DNA of 64,000 bases from Caballeronia catudaia (GTDB taxonomy: Bacteria; Pseudomonadota; Gammaproteobacteria; Burkholderiales; Burkholderiaceae). The stretch is taken from the NCBI RefSeq assembly GCF_001544755.2, contig NZ_FCOF02000029.1:1-64000 (forward strand), written 5' to 3'. A program made the translations under genes and the position numbers. Below the pieces are notes generated by a model. The model was not told the origin of the DNA, did no database searches, and saw only the letters and a list, made by a program, of their open reading frames with translations. The first letter of the stretch is position 1. The number at the start of each line of letters is the position of its first letter. This document shows positions 8,673-16,645 of the stretch, in pieces.

Positions 8673-9152
8673 ATGCTGTTCGAACAGATCCAGACCGCCT
8701 GCCTCAATGACGCCGACCTGCCGTGGGTGCCGTTCACGCCATACAGCGAGCGCGTGCTCGTCAAGTATTTCAAGCTCGACCCGGTGCGCGGCGAGGTCAT
8801 CGCGCTGATGAAGGCTCCGGCCAAAGGCCAGATGCCGCGGCATCGGCACACGGGGACGGTGATCGTCTACACCGTGGCGGGACGCTGGAAGTATCGCGAG
8901 CACGAGTGGATCGCGGAGCCGGGGAGCATCGTGTACGAGACGGCGGGATCGAGTCATACGCCCGAGGCGCTGCCATCGGATACGGACGGCGCGGACATCG
9001 TCACGCTCAACATCATTCAGGGGGAACTGCTCTTCGTGAACGACAGCGGCCACGTGCTCGCGGCCGAAAACTGGAAGAGCGGCTGGGACCGGTACGCTGC
9101 CTTCTGTCATGCAAACGGCATCGCGTTGAAAGATTTGACGGCTTTCGGGTAA
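8673..9152 (+). CDS. Cupin protein, 2,4'-dihydroxyacetophenone dioxygenase family
   Basis: The 159-residue protein has a single cupin barrel: PRHRHTGTVIVYTVAG supplies the first metal-ligand motif and AGSSHTPEAL the second. This matches the DAD/ChrR-like cupins that bind Fe or Zn. Some cleave a C-C bond in aromatic ketones, but the family is broad and the substrate here is open. The ATG at 8673 has AAGGAG 8 bases upstream, which decides the start. Confidence 0.8.
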   Translation: MLFEQIQTACLNDADLPWVPFTPYSERVLVKYFKLDPVRGEVIALMKAPAKGQMPRHRHTGTVIVYTVAGRWKYREHEWIAEPGSIVYETAGSSHTPEALPSDTDGADIVTLNIIQGELLFVNDSGHVLAAENWKSGWDRYAAFCHANGIALKDLTAFG

Positions 9153-9265
9153 CGTCACGGCCCGCATCGCTGGTTAGAATCGTTCCCTGAGAGCGCTTCG
9201 CGCGCATTCGACCATTTCCGGTTTGCCGGCGCCTCACGCCGGCGCAGATCAAGGAGGAGCAGAGC

Positions 9266-10117
9266 ATGAAGATTCAGACCGTCGGCATCGTCGGTGCGGG
9301 AACCATGGGCAACGGCATCGCGCAGGTCGCGGCCGTCGCGGGCTTCAGCGTCGTGCTGATCGACGTCACCGACGCCGCGCTCGCCAAGGGCGTCGCGACG
9401 CTCACGGGAAGCCTGGAGCGGCTCGTGTCGAAGGACAAACTGGACGCGTCCGCGCGCGATGCGGCATTGAACCGCATCGAGACCTCGACCGATTACGCGC
9501 GCCTGGCCGCAACCGATATCGTGATCGAAGCCGCCACCGAGAACGCCGAGCTCAAGAACCGCATCCTGAAGCAGATCGAGGAAGCGGCGCGCCCGGATGC
9601 GATCATCGCGTCGAACACGTCGTCGATTTCGATCACCGCGCTCGCCGCGACGATCGCGACGCCCGAGCGTTTCATCGGCATGCACTTCTTCAATCCGGTG
9701 CCGCTGTTGCCCCTGGTCGAAGTGATCCGCGGCGTGCAGACGAGCGATGAAACCGCCGCCGCCGTGCGCGAGCTCACCGAGAAGCTCGGCAAGTCGCCGA
9801 TCGGCGTGCGCAATTCGCCGGGCTTCGTCGTCAACCGTGTTCTCGTGCCGATGATCAACGAGGCGTTCTACGTGCTCTATGAAGGCGTCGCGAGCGCGGA
9901 GGAGATCGACGCGGGCATGAAGCTCGGCGCGAATCATCCGATCGGCCCGCTCGCGCTCGCGGACCTGATCGGCCTCGACGTGTGTCTCTCGGTGATGGAC
10001 GTGTTCCTCAAGGACTTCGGCGACTCGAAGTACCGCGCGTGCCCGCTGCTGCGCGAGCTCGTCGCGGCGGGGCGGCTCGGGCGCAAGACGAAGCGCGGCG
10101 TCTATCAGTACGACTGA
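9266..10117 (+). CDS. 3-hydroxybutyryl-CoA dehydrogenase (Hbd/PaaH type)
   Basis: This enzyme interconverts (S)-3-hydroxybutyryl-CoA and acetoacetyl-CoA with NAD(P). The 283-residue product has the Rossmann motif GIVGAGTMGNGIA at the start, the catalytic HFFNPVPLLPLVE motif with its His near 139, and the C-terminal helical domain ending GRKTKRGVYQYD. Length and layout match stand-alone HBDH. AAGGAGG precedes the ATG. It could serve butyrate/polyhydroxybutyrate metabolism or phenylacetate degradation; no other gene of those routes lies next to it. It overlaps the convergent reductase gene by 13 bases. Confidence 0.92.
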   Translation: MKIQTVGIVGAGTMGNGIAQVAAVAGFSVVLIDVTDAALAKGVATLTGSLERLVSKDKLDASARDAALNRIETSTDYARLAATDIVIEAATENAELKNRILKQIEEAARPDAIIASNTSSISITALAATIATPERFIGMHFFNPVPLLPLVEVIRGVQTSDETAAAVRELTEKLGKSPIGVRNSPGFVVNRVLVPMINEAFYVLYEGVASAEEIDAGMKLGANHPIGPLALADLIGLDVCLSVMDVFLKDFGDSKYRACPLLRELVAAGRLGRKTKRGVYQYD

Positions 10118-11055
10118 TCCGCAGCGAAATCGAGCACCGGTCCGGCGGGCACGATGCCCGTCGGATTGATGGTGCGATGACTCTCGTAGTAATGCCGCTT
10201 GATGTGGTCGAAGTTCACCGTCGCGGCGATGCCCGGCATCCGGTAAATCTCGCGCAGGTACTTCGAGAGATTCGGATAGTCCGCTATGCGCCGCCGGTTG
10301 CACTTGAAGTGGCCGACATACACCGCGTCAAAGCGCACGAGCGTCGTGAAGAGGCGGATATCGGCTTCCGTGAAGCGCTCGCCCGTGAGATAGCGGCGCG
10401 TGCCCAGCCGTTCTTCGAGGAAGTCGAGCGTGTCGAAGAGCGGCGTCACCGCTTCCTCGTAGGCGGCTTGCGTCGTCGCGAAGCCCGCCTTGTAGACGCC
10501 GTTGTTGAGCGTGTCGTAGATGCGCGTGTTGAGCGCGTCGATCTCTTCGCGCAGGTCGCCCGGATAGTAATCGCCCGGTTTCGCGCCGATGCCGTCGAAC
10601 GCCGAATTCAGCATGCGAATGATCTCCGACGATTCGTTGTTCACGATTGTCCCGCGCGCCTTGTCCCACAGGATCGGTACGGTCACGCGGCCGCTGTAGT
10701 GCGGGTCGGCGGCGGTGTAGACCTGATGCAGATAGCGCGCGCCGTTGATCGTGTCGCGCTCGACGCCGGGGCCGTCGTCGAAGGTCCAGCCGTTTTCCAG
10801 CATGAGCCAGTTCACGACCGAGACGTCGATCATCGATTCCAGTCCCTTCAGCGCCCGCATGATAAGCGTGCGATGCGCCCACGGGCACGCGAGGCTCACG
10901 TACAGGTGATAACGTCCCGCTTCGGCCTTGAAGCCGCTTTCACCGTCCGCCGTCACCCGGTTGCGGAACGCGGCGTCCTTGCGCACGAAGCGCCCGCCGG
11001 TGGATGACGTGTCGTACCACTTGTCCTGCCATTTCCCGTCGACGAGAAGTCCCAT
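10105..11055 (-). CDS. yqjG: Glutathionyl-hydroquinone reductase (YqjG/ECM4 family)
   Basis: This Xi-class glutathione transferase removes glutathione from glutathionyl-hydroquinones. The 316-residue product has the catalytic cysteine motif SLACPWAHR near residue 52, the family signature VVNWLMLENGWTF, and a C-terminal helical GST domain with VYVGHFKCN. AGGAG precedes the ATG at 11055. It sits 49 bases downstream of the hydrolase gene's stop on the opposite side of an intergenic gap, with no obvious operon partner. Confidence 0.9.
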   Translation of the reverse strand: MGLLVDGKWQDKWYDTSSTGGRFVRKDAAFRNRVTADGESGFKAEAGRYHLYVSLACPWAHRTLIMRALKGLESMIDVSVVNWLMLENGWTFDDGPGVERDTINGARYLHQVYTAADPHYSGRVTVPILWDKARGTIVNNESSEIIRMLNSAFDGIGAKPGDYYPGDLREEIDALNTRIYDTLNNGVYKAGFATTQAAYEEAVTPLFDTLDFLEERLGTRRYLTGERFTEADIRLFTTLVRFDAVYVGHFKCNRRRIADYPNLSKYLREIYRMPGIAATVNFDHIKRHYYESHRTINPTGIVPAGPVLDFAADQSY

Positions 11056-11110
11056 TTCAGCTCTCCTTTGATGGCGTGGCGCAAGACACGCGCCACGGCA
11101 TCGATGGTTT

Positions 11111-12082
11111 TCAGTTGGACGAAGGCGCGTCGATGAAGCGCACGAGTTGCGCCGTCGTCGCATCCGGCGCTTCCTCCATCAGCCAGTGTCCGGCGCCCGG
11201 CACGACCACGCCCTGCACGTTCGTCGCGACGAGCTTCGCCTGATCGATCAGAAACGTGCCCGACGCGCGCTCGCCGGCGAGAACGAGCATCGGCATCGGC
11301 AGCGGCGTTTTCGCGAACGCGGCGAAATCGTCCGCATCTTGCGTGAACGTATGGAAATACTCGAAGCCCGCGCGCATGCGGCCATTGCGTGCGTACTGCG
11401 CCGAATAGTAGCGGCGATCCGCTTCGCTCACCGAATGCGCGGGATCGGCGGCGAAGTCGTTCCAGAAATGCTCGAAGTAGACGCGCTCGCGACCGCGCAC
11501 GAGTTGCTCGGGCGTCCCGCCGTAGAAGTTGAAGTGCCATTTGTCGCGCAGCAACCAGACCTTTTGCCAGTCGCCGACGCCGGGCAGGAAGGCGTCCATC
11601 AGCACGATGCTTTCGACTTCGTCGGGATACTGCGCCGCGTACGCATACGCGACCATCAGCCCGATGTCGTGCCCGACCAGCTTCACCTTGCGATAGCCCA
11701 GCGAACGCACCATCGCGTGGATGTCTTGCGCCATCGTCTTCTTGTCGTAGCCGGAAGCGGGCATCGCCGAGCCGCCCGCGCCCGGCAAGTCCGGCGCGAT
11801 CACGACGCGCTCGCCCGCGAGACGCGTCATCAGCGGTTGCCACATGTGGCTCGTTTCCGTGTAGCCGTGCAGGAGCACGACGGGCGTCGCGTCGCCGCGA
11901 CCGGCTTGCAGATAGTGAAGCTCGACGCCGTTCGCGTCGATCGTGCGCGACTGGATCGCGCTTGCGGCGGCAGCCGGCTGCGGCGCACGCGGCGTGTTCG
12001 CGGCATGCGCGAGCGGTTGCAGCGCGGCAGCGGCGAGAAGCACGCCGGCGGCGCGGCGCATCGTGTGCAGGAAGGTGTTCAT
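11111..12082 (-). CDS. Exported alpha/beta hydrolase with Asp nucleophile (epoxide hydrolase/dehalogenase-like)
   Basis: The 323-residue product begins with a signal peptide (RRAAGVLLAAAALQPLAHA) and is followed by an alpha/beta-hydrolase fold. The oxyanion motif is HGYTET, the nucleophile elbow is GHDIG near residue 143, with Asp instead of Ser, and the catalytic His is in GAGHWL near 301. An Asp nucleophile is characteristic of epoxide hydrolases and haloalkane/haloacetate dehalogenases, so simple esterase activity is unlikely. The gene diverges from a LysR regulator 106 bases away, which may control it. Confidence 0.85.
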   Translation of the reverse strand: MNTFLHTMRRAAGVLLAAAALQPLAHAANTPRAPQPAAAASAIQSRTIDANGVELHYLQAGRGDATPVVLLHGYTETSHMWQPLMTRLAGERVVIAPDLPGAGGSAMPASGYDKKTMAQDIHAMVRSLGYRKVKLVGHDIGLMVAYAYAAQYPDEVESIVLMDAFLPGVGDWQKVWLLRDKWHFNFYGGTPEQLVRGRERVYFEHFWNDFAADPAHSVSEADRRYYSAQYARNGRMRAGFEYFHTFTQDADDFAAFAKTPLPMPMLVLAGERASGTFLIDQAKLVATNVQGVVVPGAGHWLMEEAPDATTAQLVRFIDAPSSN

Positions 12083-12188
12083 CGTTCAGCTCCGTCGAAG
12101 GTTGGGTTTTACCCGATGACTGATGTTGGACCGCCGACCCCGCTTTGCCGTACGATCCGGACGATGAACTCGTTCGATGGAGTCGAAC

Positions 12189-13103
12189 ATGTTGACAGAG
12201 GAAGAACTCTCGCTGCTCGACGCGATCCGCGAAACCGGCAGCCTGTCGCGCGCGGCCGCGCGGCTCGGCAAGGCGCCGTCGACGATCTCGCACGCCGCGC
12301 GGCAACTCGAAACGCGCTTCGACGCGCTGCTCTTCGACCGGCGCCGCTATCGACTGCAACTGACGCCCGCCGGACACCTGCTCGCCGACGAAGCCGCGCG
12401 CCTGATGCTCGACGTGTCGCGGCTCACGCAGCGCGTGAAGCAGATCGCGAGCGGCTGGGAAGACCGGCTGTGGATCGTCTGCGATGAAATCCTCGAATTC
12501 GAAACGCTCTTGCCGGTCGTGCAGGCGTTCGATGCGCTCGAGTCCGGCGTCGCGCTGCGGATCACGCACGAAGTGCTTTCCGGCACCTGGGAAGCCTTGC
12601 GCGACGGCCGCGCGGACCTGATCGTCGGCGCGACCAACGAGCCGCCCGCGATCCCCGGCCTGCGCTGGTTCGAGCTCGGCGTCATGCAATGGACCTTCGC
12701 GGTGTCGCCGCGTCATCCGCTCGCCAGCGTGAACGGGCCGCTCAAACGCGAGCAGATCGCGGCGCATCGGGCGGTCGTCGTCGCGGATTCGTCGCGTTCG
12801 GCGGGGCGCGCGTACGGCGTGCTCGGCGGTCAGGCCGCGCTCGCCGTGCCGACGATGCGCGCGAAAATCCTCGCGCAGCGGCAAGGGCTCGGCACGGGAT
12901 GGGTGCCACGGCATCGCGTGGACACGCTGCTTGCGCGCGGTGAACTCGTCGAAAAGGAAACCGCCGATCCGCGCGAACCGAACGTGCTGTACGTCGCATG
13001 GCGCGGCGATCACGAAGGCCGCGCGCTGCAATGGTGGATCGAGCAATTGCGGCAGCCGCGCCTCGCGAAACGTCTCGTCGATGGACTGACGATATCGGCG
13101 TAA
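12189..13103 (+). CDS. LysR-family transcriptional regulator
   Basis: The 304-residue protein has the LysR winged helix-turn-helix at residues about 3-60 (GSLSRAAARLGKAPSTISHAARQLE) and a periplasmic-binding-like effector domain. An ATG at 12177 is in frame, but GGAG at 12179-12182 is placed 8 bases ahead of the ATG at 12189, so I take the latter. It is divergent from the Asp-nucleophile hydrolase, the classical arrangement for LysR control of a neighbour. The ligand is unknown. Confidence 0.9.
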   Translation: MLTEEELSLLDAIRETGSLSRAAARLGKAPSTISHAARQLETRFDALLFDRRRYRLQLTPAGHLLADEAARLMLDVSRLTQRVKQIASGWEDRLWIVCDEILEFETLLPVVQAFDALESGVALRITHEVLSGTWEALRDGRADLIVGATNEPPAIPGLRWFELGVMQWTFAVSPRHPLASVNGPLKREQIAAHRAVVVADSSRSAGRAYGVLGGQAALAVPTMRAKILAQRQGLGTGWVPRHRVDTLLARGELVEKETADPREPNVLYVAWRGDHEGRALQWWIEQLRQPRLAKRLVDGLTISA

Positions 13104-13198
13104 TGACCCGTTACAAAGTCGTCGCGCGGCAAGCGACGGAATAGCGCACGCCGCCACGTTCAAGTTCTCGTCGCAACCAGAAGTCGACGGGAGAGAAC

Positions 13199-13543
13199 AT
13201 GAAGAGAACACGTACGCCGCTGCGCGCGGCATTGTCGGCGGCGCTTTCGGCCGCGGTATTCGCGCCGGTCATCGCGGTGTCGTTCGCCGCGCTGCACAGC
13301 ACGCCTGCCAGCGCGCAGGCCGTCATCATCGCGCCGTCCGCGCCGCCGCCGATGCGCGTCGAGCAGCTTCCGCCGCCGCGCGCGGGTTACGCATGGGACC
13401 CGGGGCACTGGCGCTGGACGCGCGGCGGCTATGTCTGGGCGCCGGGCCACTGGCGGCCGGTGCGCGCGGGCTATCGCTGGATTCCGGGGCATTGGGTGCA
13501 GCGCGGGCCGAGCTGGCGCTGGGCCGAGGGCCACTGGGCATGA
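13199..13543 (+). CDS. YXWGXW-repeat exported protein
   Basis: The 114-residue product has a signal peptide ending near PASAQA and then four copies of a GYxWxPGHW-like motif (GYAWDPGHW, GYVWAPGHW, GYRWIPGHW, SWRWAEGHW). This is the YXWGXW family of small exported proteins, whose role is unknown. Its stop codon overlaps the start of the next gene (ATGA at 13540-13543). It heads the run of closely packed genes that goes on to the DUF1501 gene at 17794. Confidence 0.85.
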   Translation: MKRTRTPLRAALSAALSAAVFAPVIAVSFAALHSTPASAQAVIIAPSAPPPMRVEQLPPPRAGYAWDPGHWRWTRGGYVWAPGHWRPVRAGYRWIPGHWVQRGPSWRWAEGHWA

Positions 13544-13641
13544 ACCGGCTCAAAACCGTGCTCGTCGCGGTGATGCTCGCCGGATGCGTCGTGTATCCGG
13601 CGCATCCTGTCTACTATCGCGGACCGGTCGTCGTTTACTGA
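13540..13641 (+). CDS. Tiny 33-residue lipoprotein
   Basis: The reading frame codes for 33 residues: a basic start (MNRLK), a hydrophobic stretch and a lipobox LAGC at residues 13-16, then a short Tyr/Pro/Val-rich tail. It begins inside the stop of the YXWGXW gene (ATGA overlap), as expected for a coupled gene. The lipobox and the overlap are the evidence; the protein is too short for family assignment. Confidence 0.65.
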   Translation: MNRLKTVLVAVMLAGCVVYPAHPVYYRGPVVVY

Positions 13642-13687
13642 AGAGCGCCCGCGCAGTCCGACATGCGCAACGAAACCCGACACCACT

Positions 13688-14266
13688 TTGAACGAAGAAG
13701 ATCCGGATACCGCGCTCATTGCCCGCGTCGGCAATCGGGAACCGGGAGCCATCCGCGAGATCGTCGCGAAGAAGCTCCCGCGCATCGTCGCGCTTGCCGC
13801 GCGCATGCTCGGCGATCGGGACGAGGCCGACGACGTGGCCCAGGAAGCGTTCCTGCGCATCTGGAACATCGCGCCGAAGTGGCGCTCCGGCTCCGCGCGC
13901 TTCGATACCTGGCTGCATCGCGTGACGCTCAATCTGTGTTACGACCGCCTGCGCCGCCATCGGGAAACGCCGTCGTCCGACGATCTGCCCGAAGCAGCCG
14001 ATCTCGCGCCCTTGCCCGACGAGCGTCTCGCCACGGCCCACGCGAACGCGCGCATCCAGGCGGCGCTCGCGACACTGCCCGCGCGGCAACGCGAGGCGCT
14101 CGTCCTGCAGTACTACCAGGACGTGCCGAACGCGGAAAGCGCGGCGCTGATGGGCGTGAGCGTCGAGGCGCTCGAAAGCCTGCTGGCGCGCGCGCGCCGC
14201 AATCTGAAAGCCGCACTCGCGGATCTCGCCAGGCCGGGCGATGACGCTCCGAAGGAACATCGATGA
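13688..14266 (+). CDS. ECF-type RNA polymerase sigma factor
   Basis: The 192-residue protein shows sigma region 2 (GDRDEADDVAQEAFLRIW near residues 42-59, then TWLHRVTLNLCYDRLRR) and region 4 (LPARQREALVLQYYQDVPNAESAALMGVS). It directs RNA polymerase to a stress or metal-response regulon. The only suitable start is TTG at 13688, which is weakly supported. Its stop overlaps the next gene by ATGA. The downstream membrane protein and periplasmic sensor suggest an envelope-sensing circuit. Confidence 0.9.
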   Translation: MNEEDPDTALIARVGNREPGAIREIVAKKLPRIVALAARMLGDRDEADDVAQEAFLRIWNIAPKWRSGSARFDTWLHRVTLNLCYDRLRRHRETPSSDDLPEAADLAPLPDERLATAHANARIQAALATLPARQREALVLQYYQDVPNAESAALMGVSVEALESLLARARRNLKAALADLARPGDDAPKEHR

Positions 14267-14715
14267 CACCCGAACGATTTCGCCACATCACCGAGGCATA
14301 CGGCGCGTCGCCGGACCGCTGGCCGCAAGGCGAACGCGACGCGGCGCTCGCGCTCGTGAATGCCGGCGATGAAGAAGCGCTCGCCGCCCTCGCCGATGCC
14401 CGCGCGCTCGACGGCCTGCTCGACGCGCATGCCGTCGCGCCGCCGAGTGCTGCACTCACGCGACGCATCGTCGAATCCGCGCCAACGCACCCGGCGCGCG
14501 CGTTCTGGCGGCGTCCGCGCACCTGGTTCTCGGGAGTGGGCTTCGTCGGCGCGGGCGCGGCGGGCGTCGCGGCGGGCGCGCTGCTGGTGTCGCTGCTCGC
14601 GCCGGCGCCGGCGCCGGCGCCGGCGTCGATGGATAACGCGCACTTCGGCGCGTTCGAGCAATCGTGGTCGGGCACGGCGTTCGGCGGCGCCTCTACGGAC
14701 TGGAGCGATCAATGA
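14263..14715 (+). CDS. Putative membrane anti-sigma factor
   Basis: The 150-residue product has an acidic/basic N-terminal region of about 85 residues, one transmembrane segment (about 90-115, rich in Gly/Ala) and a short periplasmic tail after a PAPAPAPA stretch. Position directly after an ECF sigma gene, ATGA overlap at both ends and the cytosolic-TM-periplasmic layout indicate the cognate anti-sigma factor. No zinc-binding ZAS motif is seen. Function inferred from context only. Confidence 0.7.
   Translation: MTPERFRHITEAYGASPDRWPQGERDAALALVNAGDEEALAALADARALDGLLDAHAVAPPSAALTRRIVESAPTHPARAFWRRPRTWFSGVGFVGAGAAGVAAGALLVSLLAPAPAPAPASMDNAHFGAFEQSWSGTAFGGASTDWSDQ
14601..14624 (+). repeat. Short tandem repeat, four copies of GCCGGC
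   Basis: Four exact six-base units inside the putative anti-sigma gene code for the Pro-Ala run just after the membrane segment. Changes in copy number would keep the frame and only alter linker length. Confidence 0.8.
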
Positions 14716-15194
14716 ATCCACGCACGCTGAAGACGCTCGCGGCGCTGTCGCTCGTGCTGAACGTGTTTCTGCTCGGCGCGATCGCGGGCGGCGCGTACTG
14801 GCTGTCGGGACCGTTCGCGCATCAGCGCACCGAAGCCGCGCAACAACGCGGCATTCGCTTCGCGGCGGCGGATCTTTCGCCGGAACGCCAGCGCCAGTTG
14901 CGCGACGCCCTGCGCAAGACGCGACGCGAAAGCCTGCCGCTGATCCGCGATGCGCGCGACGGACGCATCGATCTCGCGCATCGGCTCGCGGCGCAAGACT
15001 TCGATCGCCACGCGCTCGACGACGCCCTCGCCCGCACCCGCGCCGCCGATGTCGCATTGCGCGCGCGCATCGAAGGCGCGGTCGCGGATTTCGCGTCGAC
15101 GCTGACGCCGCAAGAGCGTCTCAAGCTCGTCGGCGCGATGGAGCGTTACGGCCCGCTGCGCGCGGTGCCCGCCGATGAACGTCCGCAGCCATGA
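14712..15194 (+). CDS. Periplasmic heavy-metal-sensor family protein (CnrX/Spy-like)
   Basis: The 160-residue protein has an N-terminal membrane anchor (about 8-32) and then an alpha-helical periplasmic domain with LSPERQRQLRDALRKTRRES and LTPQERLKLVGAMERYGP. This fits the CnrX/ZraP/Spy helical fold. In the cnrYXH system such a protein relays metal stress to an anti-sigma factor, and the gene order here (sigma, anti-sigma, sensor) supports a similar role. No Met/His-rich metal site is obvious, so the signal may not be a metal. Both ends overlap neighbours by ATGA. Confidence 0.75.
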   Translation: MNPRTLKTLAALSLVLNVFLLGAIAGGAYWLSGPFAHQRTEAAQQRGIRFAAADLSPERQRQLRDALRKTRRESLPLIRDARDGRIDLAHRLAAQDFDRHALDDALARTRAADVALRARIEGAVADFASTLTPQERLKLVGAMERYGPLRAVPADERPQP

Positions 15195-16642
15195 CACCGG
15201 AGCACATCATCATGACCCTCGACCCGAAACTCACGCCCGCCGCCGTCGCGTTGAACCGCTTCGGGCTCGGTGCGCGGCCGGGCGAGCCGCTTCCCGCCGA
15301 TCCGCGCGGCTGGCTCGCGCAACAGGCCGATCCGCGCCAGAGCAGGTATCAGCCGATGCCGCCCGCGCTGAGCGGCCAGCCGTCGAGCGGCGCGCTCGCC
15401 GCGCAGTTCGCCGAACGCCAGCGCGCGCTGCGTGACGCCAGCGACGCCGACAAGCCCGCCGCTCGCAAGCAATACCGCGAGCAGCTTCGCGACGTGTACC
15501 GCGATGCCGTCGATGCCCGCGTGACGAGCGCGCTCGCGACGGACACGCCGTTCATCGAACGCCTCGTGCATTTCTGGGCGAACCACTTCGCCGTATCGAT
15601 CGACAAGCCGCCCGTTGCGCTGCTGGCCGGATCGTTCGAAAACGAGGCGATCCGCCCACACGTGCTCGGGCGCTTCGAGGACATGCTGGTCGCAGTGGAG
15701 CGGCATCCCGCGATGCAGATTTTTCTGGATCAACCGCGCTCCGTCGGTCCCGACAGCCCGGCCGCCATGCGCGCCGCGATGCGCGATCCGAACGCGAAGC
15801 GCGGCCTCAACGAAAACCTCGCGCGCGAAATCATGGAGCTGCATACGCTCGGCGTGCGCAGCGGCTACACGCAGACCGACGTGACCGAATTCGCGCGCGC
15901 GCTCACCGGCTGGAGCCTCGGCGCGATGACGCCAAAGCCGGCGAACAATGCCAACGATCCGACGCCGCCCGGCCAGTTCGTGTTTCGCACGCGTCTGCAC
16001 GAACCGGGCGCGCGCACCGTGATGGGCAAGCAATACGCGCAGGCGGGCGAAGCCCAGCCGCTCGCCGTGCTGCACGATCTGGCCAACGCGCGCGCAACCG
16101 CACATCACATCGCGGAAAAGCTCGCGCGCCACTTCGTCGCGGATACGCCGCCGCCCGCGCTCGTCGACAAGCTCGCGGATGTTTTCAGCGATAGCGGCGG
16201 CGATCTGCCTTCGGTGTATCGCGCGCTCATCGATGCGCCCGAAGCGTGGACGAACGCGCCCGCCAAGTTCAAGACGCCGTGGGACTGGACGATTTCATCG
16301 TTGCGCGGACTCGGCCGCCGCGATCTGCAAGGCGTGCACGCCGCGCCGCTTCTGACGCAACTGGGCCAGCAAGTCTGGCGTCCCGGCTCGCCCGCCGGCT
16401 ACGACGATATCGCCGCGAGCTGGGCCGCGCCCGATGCGCTCGTGCGCCGCGTCGAGTTGGCGCAGCGCTTTGCGGCGAGTTTTGCTCAACCCGCAGGCGA
16501 CACGCTCGACGCCCGCACGCTCGCGCCGCAACTGCTTCCCGGCTCGCTGTCCGACGCGACCGCGAACGCCGTGTCGCGCGCCGAGAGCGCCCCGACCGCA
16601 CTCGCGCTGTTGCTCGTATCGCCAGACTTTCTGAGGAGATAA
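15191..16642 (+). CDS. DUF1800 domain protein
   Basis: The 483-residue product fits the DUF1800 family: ALNRFGLGARPGE at the start, then WANHFAVS, NENLAREIMELHTLGV and DVTEFARALTGWS motifs in the middle. Function is unknown; members are nearly always paired with a DUF1501 protein, as here, and are thought to act outside the cytoplasm. The start at 15191 overlaps the sensor stop by ATGA; a second ATG at 15212 is possible. It is probably expressed with the sigma factor operon. Confidence 0.88.
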   Translation: MTPEHIIMTLDPKLTPAAVALNRFGLGARPGEPLPADPRGWLAQQADPRQSRYQPMPPALSGQPSSGALAAQFAERQRALRDASDADKPAARKQYREQLRDVYRDAVDARVTSALATDTPFIERLVHFWANHFAVSIDKPPVALLAGSFENEAIRPHVLGRFEDMLVAVERHPAMQIFLDQPRSVGPDSPAAMRAAMRDPNAKRGLNENLAREIMELHTLGVRSGYTQTDVTEFARALTGWSLGAMTPKPANNANDPTPPGQFVFRTRLHEPGARTVMGKQYAQAGEAQPLAVLHDLANARATAHHIAEKLARHFVADTPPPALVDKLADVFSDSGGDLPSVYRALIDAPEAWTNAPAKFKTPWDWTISSLRGLGRRDLQGVHAAPLLTQLGQQVWRPGSPAGYDDIAASWAAPDALVRRVELAQRFAASFAQPAGDTLDARTLAPQLLPGSLSDATANAVSRAESAPTALALLLVSPDFLRR

Positions 16643-16645
16643 ATC

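Noticed and set aside
10953..13232. A 759-residue minus-strand frame across the hydrolase, the LysR gene and the start of the GST gene
   Set aside because: Its frame differs from the real genes, its composition is unlike protein and it spans a divergent promoter.
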